Source of the DNA: Amborella trichopoda
Lineage: Eukaryota; Streptophyta; Magnoliopsida; Amborellales; Amborellaceae
Assembly (NCBI RefSeq): GCF_000471905.2
Contig: NW_006494789.1
Location: 3,579,822-3,643,821 of the forward strand
Reading direction: 5' to 3'
Length of the DNA stretch: 64,000 nucleotides
Part shown: positions 54,219 to 64,000 of the stretch, piece by piece
Position numbering within the stretch: the first letter of the stretch is position 1
Layout: each line of letters begins with the position of its first letter
Notes under the pieces: model-generated
What the model was told of the DNA's origin: nothing
Database searches by the model: none
What the model saw: only the letters and a program-made list of their open reading frames with translations
Translations under genes and position numbers: made by a program

Positions 54219-56040
54219 TGTTTGAAGACATTTTGCTGCACCATGGTTCCCCGATGCGGAATAAAAAAAGAGAATACGGTCAAAAAGCCTAACAAAATAG
54301 TGAAAATTTCAATAGTCTCAGAAATGCCCCAAAACAGGTCAAGTTCTCCATAAGGACTCCTAAAAGTCTCCTGCCAAGCTTTGTCGCACTCCGACATGTC
54401 TAAGGTAGTGCAGACTGAGAAGTAATTTTGGCAGAATCAGCCTCTAGCACCTTGAAAAGGATACCTAAAACTGGAACTATACTTTTGGAACATCAAACGG
54501 CCATGGAAGCACTACCAATGGATCCGGCAAGATTGAAAACCCCCATGGGTCGAATTTCAACTTAAACAGAAACTTCAAGAAAATGTTATAAGCGAAAGAT
54601 CAAAACAAGAGGAGTCGTGCACTATTCTCGTGCGGCCACCCTGCAACTAAACTCCATTAATGGGACAATCATGAATACTGACTTGCGATGCTTATGTATC
54701 CCTCGTCTGAGATCAAATCATGCTCAAACTTACCAGAGCGTGTTCGTCTCATCCAGACAAGCGTTTCAATATGTGGCATGCCCCGTAACGACACCCGAGC
54801 ACGAAGAAAAGCTAGAGAGAAGTTGTCGATCAGTGAAGAAAGTTGTAGGAAAATCAGCAGCGACACGCCTCGTTAGAGAGGCTAAATCACATGCTCTTAA
54901 ACCCTATTTGCGTGAAACCAGTTGCACCATGTGTGTAAAGCTCATGGCTATCACTGGTCCGAACCTTGTGCATGATGAAGGATTTTGCACAGGAAGTGGA
55001 TGAAGTCACTACAAATTCCAGTTTCTAAATTCCAGCTTCCAACAAAAATTCAAAAGTTGCGAAATATTCGTCTGGGCACAAAATCAAATTGTATTTGTTG
55101 CCACACGATCATGACGACATGCTCAGTGTGATCCAGCGATGAAACCACGTAAAAACGTCAAGGAACGAGCACACTATCAATTTGAAGTTTGCGAGATTCA
55201 TCCAAAATTCAAGTCACATGATCATGGCCTAAAAATAGGATCCATGGAATGAAGTTGGTATCAAACCAATTGCCATGTCGTGCCTTACAAGAAAACAATA
55301 ATATTTCAATCAAACGGGCACTAGAGAAACCTTGGATCATCTATGAAAAATCATGCAAGTTCTTGGGCAGCAGTAGGGACTGTTTTGGAATTTCATAATT
55401 GTTAAAAAGGGGCAAATCTGTCATTTTGAACCCTATTTTCCTATTTTATTTAATTCAATTAAATTTTAATTTCCAGAAATTAGGTTTCATTTTGATCATC
55501 CACCCATGTTTGGGCAAAACTCTATATATACCACGTACTATCATTGTATGCAAACCCTTGGCCAAAGAGACTTTTGCTTAATAAAATATCTATTTCTTCT
55601 TACTGTTGGGTCACGTTATGAGAGAGAGGAAGGAACAAAAAAACTTTTAGATCAATACCCCTAAGGTCAAGGTAAATATTTCTCTCTCTTCTTCTCATTC
55701 TTCTTCTTCGTCTGGGCTTTTCTCAAAGGCCATGCATGGCACTGGTAGTGTCGTGCGTGCCTCTTTCTTTTTTTCTTCTCCTGTGGTTTCACAAGTCGCG
55801 CATGGCGATGGTAGCATCATGTGCGAGCTTCTTTCTCTTTCTTTTTGTCCATCTCTATCTCTCAACAAGGTTCGCAGACATCGCTGCTCATCGCTGTCCA
55901 CAGATGTGTCTTCGACGTCTCCGTGAGGAGCACAAACGGTGAAGTTTATCACCGCCGGCAGGGGTCTTCCCTTATTACATGCCTATCGTAGACGGCGATG
56001 CTTATTTCCTCCTGCGAAGGGTTGCGACAATGCCTATTGC
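54219..56040 (+). repeat. Fam1 LTR E, 3' LTR of element 2, 3'-truncated
   Basis: Starts TGTTTGAAGACATTTT like LTR D. It keeps U3, the promoter (55496-55531), AATAAAAT, the donor-like CAAG|GTAAAT (55672/55673), a pyrimidine tract and the start of the leader minisatellite. It stops at about 56040 in GACAATGCCTATTGC, where array T resumes. Roughly the last 1.0 kb is missing, so no target-site duplication can be checked. Confidence 0.85.
55496..55531 (+). promoter_or_regulatory. LTR E promoter
   Basis: ATCATCCACCCATGTTTGGG, then CTCTATATATACC (TATATATA at 55523-55530): the most complete version of the Fam1 promoter block in this window. Confidence 0.65.
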
Positions 56041-58492
56041 TCTCTCATGCTCTCTATGAAATTTCATGTTTCCTAAATAGGCTCGTTCTAAAATTCTACC
56101 CTTCCATTTATCTCTTTGTATCTCTCAACTCTCTCATTCTCTAACCTCGCACCAATTCTATCAAAAGCAAAAGAGGGAAATAGAGGGAGGCATTATTATT
56201 TTGTCACCTTTCAAATGTTTTACACAACTCTTAAGTACGCACCACCTAAATTTACTCTTTCTTTAAAATATGATCTTCAACTTCCATATTTATTAAGAGG
56301 GAGCAATAGAGAAAATAGGAGATAGATAAATATCGGGGTAGAGATTTGATTTCGGGAGAGATTTAAGGGAAGGAAAGTAGGGAGAGAATTATAGTGTTGG
56401 GAAAAGGGAGTGACAAACATGGGTTGGGAAGAGGTAAGGAGAGAGAACAAAAATAAAGAAAGGTATGGTGTTGAGAAGAGGGAGATTGAGAATGGAGATA
56501 GAGAGAGGGCAATTAAAGTTCATCATCTTTGAAAAATAAACAACACTAAATTTAAACAATGAGGGAAATAACATCTTCCAATGATTCAAATTCATCATAT
56601 AGAGAGAGAGACAAAAAAAAAGGAAGAAACTTAAGAGGATGATAGAGAGAGTTCTTTGTATAGAGAGAGAGAAGAGAGAAATTTAAAATTATGATAGAAA
56701 GAGTTCGTTAGATATGCATGTTCCAATGCTCTAAATTCATCATATAGAGGGAGCGAAAAGAGATAAATTTAAGAGGATGATTGAGAGAGTTTGTTGGAGC
56801 AGGAGAGAGAATGAGCATGTTTCCTAGATAAGCTTTTTCTAAAATTCTATCTTTCTATTTATATATCTCTCTCTTTCAATCAATGCTCTCTCTCTTCCTC
56901 GCAGTGCCCAACTTCTCAATCCAGGCATCAATTTAGGAAGTTTATATTTCATTCTCTCAAGCTCTCTAAGTGAGATCATGTTTCCAAAATAGGCTCATTC
57001 TAAAATTCTTCTTTCGTAGTAATCTCTCTCTTTCTCTCAACGCTCTCCTTCTCTGTTAATGCACCAATTCTATCAAGAGCAAAAGAGGGATAGAGAGGGA
57101 GACATAATTATTTTATCACCTTCCAAATTTTTGGCACATCTCCTAATCACATCCCATCAAAATTTACTCTTCTTTAAGAACATAATATTCACCTTCTATA
57201 TCTATTGAGAGGGAAAGAGAGAAAGAGAGGGAGGGAGGGAGAATAAGAAGAGAGATAAATATGGGGAGAGATTTAAGGAAATAAATATTTGATTATGGGT
57301 TTGAGATTTAAAGAAAGAAATGAGGGAGAGAAATATGGCCTTTGAAAGAGGGAGAGAGAAATATGCATTGGGAAGAGGAGGAGAGAAATATGGGTTGGGC
57401 AGAGGAAGAGAGAAATATGGGTTTGGAGTACGGAGAGAGAGAGGTATGGTATTGGGAAGCAGGAGAGAGAATGGAGTGAGAGAGAGAGACAGAGCAATTA
57501 TAGTTCATCATCATTGAAAAATAAAAAGAAACAAATTCATGCAAAGTAAGGGAAATAACATGTTCCAATGATCCAAATTCATTGTATAGAAAGGGAGAGA
57601 AGACAAAAACTTAAGAGGATGATAGAGAGAGTTTGTTGAAGAGAGAGAGATAAGAGAGAAATTTAAGAGCATGATAGAGAGAGTTCATTGGTGATGCCTG
57701 TTCCAATACTCGAAACTCATCGTATAGAGAGAGAAGACATAAATTTACGAGGATAATAGAAACAGAGAGAGAAGGAACATGTTTCCTAGATAAGCTAATT
57801 CTAAAAATCTATCTTTCTATTTATATCTCTCTCTTTAATCAATGCTCTCTCTATTTCTCTCAACGTTCTACTTCTCAATCCAAGCACTAATTTAGGAACT
57901 TCAGATTTCATTCTCTCATGCTCTCTATGTAATATCATGTTTCTTAAATAGGCACATTCTAGAGCACTACCATTCCATTCGTCTCTCTCTTTCTCTCAAC
58001 GTTCTCCTTGTCTATCCACGTGACAATTCTATGAAGACCATAAGAGGGAAAGAGATGGAAGCATAATTATTTTGTCACTTACCAAATTTTTTGTACATCT
58101 CTTATTCACGTCCCATCAAAATTTAATAAACATTTAAAATATAATCTTCACCCTCCATATCAATCGAGAGGGAAAGCGAGAAAGAGAGGGTGAGAGATAA
58201 ATTAGAAGAGAGATAAATATGAGGAAGGGATTTGAGAAAAGAGAGAGAGGAGAGATTTTGGGAAAGAAAAGACAAAGAGAAATATGGCACTGGGGTGAGG
58301 GGGAGAGAGAATGAAGAGAGAGATGGCAATTATAGTTCATCATCATTGAAAAATAAAAATTACCGAATTCAAACAAAGTAAGAAGAAAATAACTTGTTTC
58401 AATGACCCAAATGCATTGTATAAAGAGCGAAGAGACAAATCTAAGAGGATGCTAGAGAGCCTGTTGCATAGAGAGAGAAAAGTGAGAAATTT

Positions 58493-58933
58493 NNNNNNNN
58501 NNNNNNNNNNNNNNNNNNNNNNNNNNNNNNNNNNNNNNNNNNNNNNNNNNNNNNNNNNNNNNNNNNNNNNNNNNNNNNNNNNNNNNNNNNNNNNNNNNNN
58601 NNNNNNNNNNNNNNNNNNNNNNNNNNNNNNNNNNNNNNNNNNNNNNNNNNNNNNNNNNNNNNNNNNNNNNNNNNNNNNNNNNNNNNNNNNNNNNNNNNNN
58701 NNNNNNNNNNNNNNNNNNNNNNNNNNNNNNNNNNNNNNNNNNNNNNNNNNNNNNNNNNNNNNNNNNNNNNNNNNNNNNNNNNNNNNNNNNNNNNNNNNNN
58801 NNNNNNNNNNNNNNNNNNNNNNNNNNNNNNNNNNNNNNNNNNNNNNNNNNNNNNNNNNNNNNNNNNNNNNNNNNNNNNNNNNNNNNNNNNNNNNNNNNNN
58901 NNNNNNNNNNNNNNNNNNNNNNNNNNNNNNNNN
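58493..58933. other. Assembly gap (441 N)
   Basis: Run of N inside array T, so the unit period across it is not reliable. Reading frames crossing it are not real. Confidence 1.
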
Positions 58934-58979
58934 ATAATATATATATATATATATATATATNTATATATATATATATATA
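58934..58979. repeat. (AT)n microsatellite at gap edge
   Basis: About 22 AT steps with one N at 58961. Not seen in other array units, so it is private to this unit. Confidence 0.9.
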
Positions 58980-61569
58980 GAAGAGGCTGATAGAGAGATT
59001 TCATTGGAGAGGAAGAGAGAAAGAGTATGTTTCCTCGATAAGCTCATTCTAAAGTTCTATCTTTCTATTTATATATCTCTCTCTTTCTATCAATCCTTTC
59101 TCTGTTTCTCTCAATGCTCTACTCCTCAATCCACGTGCCAATTTAGGAAGTTTAGCTTTCTTGCTCTCATACTCTATACGTAATATAATGTTTTTTAAAT
59201 AGGTTGTTCTTAAATTCTAGCTTTCCATTTATCTCTCTCTTTCCCTCAATGCTCTCCTTCTCTCTCCATGCACCAATTCTATTAAGACCGAAAGAGGGAA
59301 AGAGAGGGAGGCGTAATTATTTTGTCACCTTCTAAATTTTTTGCACATCTCTTAATCACTCCCCATCTAAATTTAATCTCCTTTCAAATTAAAATCTTCA
59401 CATTCCATATCAATTGAGAGGAAACGAGAGAAAGAGAAGGTGAGAGGGAGTTTAAGAGAGATAAATATGGGGGGAGAGATTTATGGATAGAGATTTGATT
59501 TTGGAGAAGAGATTTAAGGAAAGAAAAGATGGAGAGAAGTATGGTGTTAGGAAGAGGGAGAGAGAAATATTCGTCGAGATGAGATACAAATAGACGAAGA
59601 GAGAGAGGTATAGTGTTGGCAAAAGGAAGAGAGAATGAAGAGAGCGAGGGAAATTTACAGTTCATTATCGTTGTAAAATATAAAACACCAATTTCAATCA
59701 AAGTAAAGGAGAAATAACTTTGCAATGATCCAAATTACTTGTATTGAGAGAGAGATAGAGAGAGAGTTTGTTGTATTGGGAGAGAGAAGAGAGAAATTTA
59801 AGAGGATGATAGAGAGACATTGTTGGAGATGCCCATTCCGATGCTCTAAATTCATCGTACTCAGATACCGAGAAGAGATAAATTAAAGAGGACGACTGAG
59901 AGAGTTCGTTGGTGAGGGAGAGAAAGAGCATGTTTAAGCTCAATTTAAAACTCTTTCTTCCTATTTATATCTCTATCTCTTTCTATCAATGCTCTCTCTC
60001 CTTTTCTGAACACTCTACTTCTCAATCCACGTATTAATTTAGGAAATTTAGATTTGATTCTCTCAAGCTCTCTAGGTTATATTATGTTTCCTAAATAAGC
60101 TCATTCTAAATTTCTATCTTTCCATTTATCTCTCTCTTTCTCTCAGCGCTCTTATTTTTTATCCATGCATCAATTCTATCAAGAGCAAAAGAGGGAAAAA
60201 GAGGGGAGGCATAATTATTTAGTCACCTTCCAAATGTTTTGCCCTTTTCCTAATCATGTCCCATCAAAATTTTATCTTTTTTCAAACTATAATCTTCACA
60301 TTAGATATCTATTAAGAGGAAAGAGGAAAAGAGAGGGAGTGGGAGAGAGAATATGAGAGATAAATATGGGGAGAGAGATTTATGGAAAGGGAGACTTGAT
60401 TTTAAGGGAGATTGGTTAGCTGCCTCGATCTTGCCCTCCTGGTAAGGACGACCTGGTGGCACACATCTCGGGTTTCAGAGGAACCCGAGACTTGAGACAG
60501 CTCTCTCAGGAACCTTGTTAGGAAAGAAGGGTAAGTATACAACCAGATGATAAAGGAATTTAATGCGAGGCGGGACATGCCTCACCTGGGTCTATGGCTC
60601 AGTTGGGCTGACGCACATGGGCGCCCTCTTAGATTATGACGAAAAGCCCCCCCAGTCCTTCAACTGGTTCGAAATCGCCTCCCTTGACCTGTACTCTCAT
60701 GTTTCTACTATCACACACACAAGGTTAATTTATAAGACAAGTGGGCCAAGGGACCCCACCTTATCATTGGGCGAATGCACACAGTCGTGCACATTCAAGA
60801 GAAGAGAGCAAAGGAATGAGATGAAGATCGGGGTGATAAGAGGAGAAGAAAGAGATAGAATAGAGTAAAGGGAAGAGAAAAGTTCAATCAAGCACCTAGA
60901 CTAGCACAGTAGCTAAATTAGTAAGTGATTGACCCGGCGTTGTAGCAAGATGGGCACGGTAACTCGGAACGGCACGGACGCAATACTACTCGATGACAGA
61001 ACGAACACTAACCAATCTGGCACGATGGTTTGCTTGTCGTGGCAGTAAGACGGGCATGGTAACTCTGATCAGCATGGCAGCAATATTGCTCGATGACAAG
61101 ACTACCTTGACAGTGGCAGACTTAGCCTACCTTGGTCAAACGATAGGGAAAGAGAGAGGGAGAAGAACAGAGACAAGAAAGGAAGGAGAGATAAGAACGA
61201 AGAAAGAAAGATAAAGAAGTGGGAAAGAAGAATAGAAGAGAAAGAAAAAGATGGGAGATTAAGAGGGAAAACGAGAAGAGAGAAAAAAAGAAGAGAAGAA
61301 GGGAGTAGAGTAGAAGAGAAGAGAAAAGAAGAAGAAAAGAGGAGAAGATAATAAAGGAGGGAAAAGAGAGGAAAGAAGAAGAGAGGGAAAGAAAAGAGCA
61401 GATAGGAAGAAGAGCGCAGAGAAAGAAAGGATTAAAGAGCCAGGAGAGGGAAGGGGAGAGAGGGAAGAAGAGAAAGAAAGAAGAAAAAGAAGAGAGAAGA
61501 AAGAAGAGAGAAGGGAAGAAGAGAGTGAAAGGAAGAGCGAGAAGGAAGAGCGAGAAGGAAGAGAGAGGG

Positions 61570-62330
61570 GAAGAAGCATGGATGGAGTTGGGCTTCCACA
61601 ATCCGTGATTGAGGAGAGAGAAGAGAGAAGGAAATATGGATGATGCTGGGCTTCCACCGTTCATGATAAAGGAGAGAGAAAAAAGAAAGAAACATGGATG
61701 ACGATGGTCTTCTGTCATCTATGACAGATGATAGACGAGAGAGAAAAAGGAAGAAATATGAACAGCGATTGGCTTTTGTCATTCATGACAAAAAAGAGAG
61801 AAGAGAGAAGAAAACATGCACTATGATGGGCTTCTATTGTCCATGACAAAGGAGAGAGAAGAGAGAGAAAAACATGAACATCGATGAGGTCCCATCGCTC
61901 ATGACTGAGGAGAGAAAATAAGAAAAGAGAACATGGATAGTGATGGGCTTCCGCCATCCATGATAGAGGAGAGAAGAGAGAGATGAAAACATGAATGGCG
62001 ATGATGTCCCATCGCTCATGACTAAAGAGAGAGAAGGAGAAAATAGAACATGGATCCTTTGTCGTCCCTGACGGAGAAGGGAGAGAGAAAGAGAACATGG
62101 ACAGTGATGGGCCTCCACCGTCCATGACAGAGAAGGGAGAGAGAAAGAGAACATGGAAAGTAATGAGGTTCTGTCGTCCATGAAAGAGAAGGGAGAGAGA
62201 AAGAAAACATGGATGATGACGGGGTTCCGTCGTCCATGACAAGAAAGGGGGAGAGAAAGGGAACATGGACGACGATGGGGTTCCACCATCCATGATAGAA
62301 GAAAGGAGACAGGAGAGAGAAAGCAGAAGA
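61570..62330 (-). repeat. 57-bp hairpin minisatellite (LTR F leader)
   Basis: About thirteen units, each with CATGGA and TCCATG inverted arms and a GAGAGAGAAAGA spacer. Inverted counterpart of 1480-2150. Confidence 0.85.
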
Positions 62331-63147
62331 CATGCGTAGCGATAGGCATTACCTTGCACAACATGGAGACAGGGGAATTTGGAAAAAGACCTGGCCCTCC
62401 GCTCAGGTTAAGGCCCGACTCACTGTGTATGTTCTAGGAGGTGGAGGACATCATGCTCGGTAATAGGCTCCACTGTGCATAAATAGAGAAGAGAGAGAAA
62501 GGAACAAGGAGAAAGAAAGAAGAGAGAGATTAAGAGAGAGAGGTAAAAGAAAGGAGGGAAAGAAGAGAGAGAAAAAAAGTGAAGAAAGAAGATCAAAAAA
62601 GGGAGAGAAAAGATTAGGAAGGAAGGGGGGGTGATTAAAGAAAGAGTAGAGAAGAAGAAGATGGGGATGAAAGACACCCACGATAATGGCCCAATATCGT
62701 GCATGTTGCGAGAAGAGCACAAAAGATAGAGGAAGAGTGAGAGACAAATATGGAGAAGAGGAGAGAGAGACAAAGAGGAGGGGAGATCAAGAGAGAGATA
62801 GAGGTGAGAGGAGAGAGAAAGAGAGATGAGATAAATATGAGAGGAGAGAGAAAGAGAGATGAGATAGGGATGAGAGGAGAGAGAAAGAGAGATGAGATAG
62901 ATATGAGAGGAGAGGGAAAGAGGGAGAATCGACGAGGAGAGAGAAAGAGAGAAGAGATGAGGAGGGAGAAAGAGAGAGAAGAGAGGAGGAGAGACAAAGT
63001 TACCTTTACTAAGGGGTACCAGACTTTTTCTTCTCTCTCCTCCCTCTCTCTCCAAGACATGCCACAATCTCAAGACTAAAACTCTTAAATTTTATGTAGG
63101 AAATTGAAGATTGAGGGAAGCCCTTTACAATTAGGTTTAACACGTGT

Positions 63148-63166
63148 CCAAACATGGGTGGATACC
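63148..63166 (-). promoter_or_regulatory. LTR F promoter box, TATA decayed
   Basis: On the minus strand GGTATCCACCCATGTTTGG is intact, but the TATA position reads CGTGTTAAACC. The box is kept although the TATA is lost. Confidence 0.45.
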
Positions 63167-64000
63167 TAAAATTTAGCTTAATTGATGATAATTAAAATTT
63201 ATTTGAATAAAAAAAAATTTTAAAAATAGGGGCAAAATGATGTTTTTTCCGCTGCCCAACAATACATGGAATTTCAAAACAATCCCTGCTTCTGCCCTAG
63301 AACATGCATGATCTTTCATAGATGATCTGGGGTTGCTTCAACGCCCGATTTGCCAAAAGATGATTGCTTGTTTGTTAGGCTCCGCATGATGATCGAGTTG
63401 ATACCAACTTCAAACCACAGATCATGTTTTTAGGCCATGATCATCCGACTCAAAATTTGGATGAATCTTGAAAATTTTTTATCGATATTATGCTCATTTC
63501 TTAATGTTTTGCCATGATTTATTCACTTTAATGCACTGAAAATTCTGTCATGATCATGTTACAACAAACACAACTCAATTTCGTGTTCGAACGAAGATTT
63601 CACACTTTTGGGTTTTTGGCCGAAATCTGAAATCCGACATTAGAAATTTACATCAACTTTATCAGCTTCGTGTGTGGAATCCGACAATTCATCACACACG
63701 GGGTTTAGATTAATGGTAGTCTTAGACCTTACGCACGTGATGGAACTGGTTTCGCATTGATTCGATGTGCGAGCATCGTGATATGGCTGCCCGAGCGAGA
63801 CGTGTCACTGCTGAATTTCCTGTAGTTTTTACCACGAATGACCAACTTATCTCTAGATTTTCTCCCTACTTGGGCTTCATCACAGGGCATGTCAAATATC
63901 GAAATGCTAGTTTTAGAGACAAAAACACCCTCACAAAATTTGAGCACGATCAGACTCGGGATGAGTGAGATATGGCTCCCAAATGTCATTACTTGAAACA

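Larger units (their letters stand above)
40460..56040 (+). mobile_element. Element 2: non-autonomous Fam1 retrotransposon with antisense ORF
   Basis: Plus-strand element of about 15.6 kb inserted in array T. It has 5' LTR D, PBS, a leader, gag, PR, region X, the convergent minus-strand antisense ORF, a minus-strand TATA and hairpin, a minisatellite, a pre-LTR spacer and 3' LTR E. I find no RT, RNase H or integrase anywhere in the 10.9-kb internal part. LTRs D and E differ at roughly 15 percent of the first 60 aligned bases, so it is an old insertion. The 3' LTR lost its last kilobase: at 56041 array T resumes at a different phase. Confidence 0.85.
56041..60412. repeat. Tandem array T, right piece (about 4.6 units)
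   Basis: Anchors at 56194, 57105, 58064, 59314 and 60212. Periods are 911, 959, 1250 (includes the gap) and 898 bp. The unit structure is as in the middle piece. LTR F interrupts it at 60413. No coding sequence: the frames in it encode only low-complexity Ser/Leu/Phe or Arg/Glu/Lys strings. Confidence 0.85.
60413..64000 (-). mobile_element. Fam1 LTR F, minus orientation, cut by window edge
   Basis: At least 3.59 kb. On the minus strand it ends CTAACCA at 60413; the U3 start lies beyond the window. It has the U5 end (60413-60900), two units of about 95 bp (60930-61130), a very long purine-rich tract as read on the plus strand (61140-61560), the 57-bp hairpin minisatellite (61570-62330), a second purine tract (62470-63060), a donor-like GTAACT at about 63003, a promoter box without a good TATA (63148-63166), and U3. 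It belongs to the same subfamily as LTR A. If it has an internal region, that lies to the right of the window. Confidence 0.85.

Noticed and set aside
62750-63079. Arg/Glu/Lys-rich frame resembling a splicing or nuclear protein
   Set aside because: Purine-rich complement of the LTR pyrimidine tract; low complexity with no conserved start or domain.

Overview
The window reads as plant (angiosperm) intergenic DNA made almost entirely of nested, decayed Ty3/gypsy LTR retrotransposons and long tandem repeats. The plant call rests on Tat-like gypsy pol domains including a second plant-type RNase H, Gag knuckles of the C-x2-H-x4-H-x4-C type, an antisense ORF resembling the plant mobile domain (PMD), and plant-type LTR promoters. 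I found no convincing host gene, tRNA or rRNA. Coordinates in long repeats are approximate, and there are two assembly gaps (23192-23813 and 58493-58933).

Layout. 1-4260: two LTRs of one family (Fam1), A (+) and B (-), fused tail to tail. 4614-14745: element 1, a minus-strand Fam1 element with its 3' LTR (C) on the left. It holds tandem repeats, an unknown plus-strand antisense ORF (12000-12915), region X and a gag fragment, and it breaks at about 14748 against a plus-strand Fam1 LTR fragment (to 15626). 15627-18780: minisatellite and a diverged Fam1-like LTR. 19530-20411, 37397-40459 and 56041-60412: pieces of one tandem array with a unit of about 0.9-1.0 kb. 20412-37396: element 3, a minus-strand autonomous-type Tat-like element inserted in that array, with 1.15 kb LTRs, PBS, gag, PR, RT, RNase H, INT and a plus-strand PMD-like antisense ORF. 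40460-56040: element 2, a plus-strand Fam1 element, also in the array. It has a 2.84 kb 5' LTR (D), PBS, gag, PR, X, the same antisense ORF as element 1, a minisatellite and a truncated 3' LTR (E). 60413-64000: Fam1 LTR F (-), also inserted in the array and running off the window.

The most interesting system is the Fam1 element. Both internal copies lack recognisable RT, RNase H and integrase, but carry gag, PR (in one copy), a conserved region X and a conserved convergent antisense ORF. Between the two copies that antisense ORF differs mostly at third codon positions, as expected for a protein that was under selection. It has its own TATA box followed by a hairpin in both copies. The Fam1 LTRs share an upstream box, a TATA and a splice-donor-like site, and both internal copies share a splice-acceptor-like site exactly where the reading frame changes from gag to PR. 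This suggests a large non-autonomous retrotransposon using spliced and antisense transcripts, perhaps mobilised by Tat-type elements like element 3. All elements here look dead.
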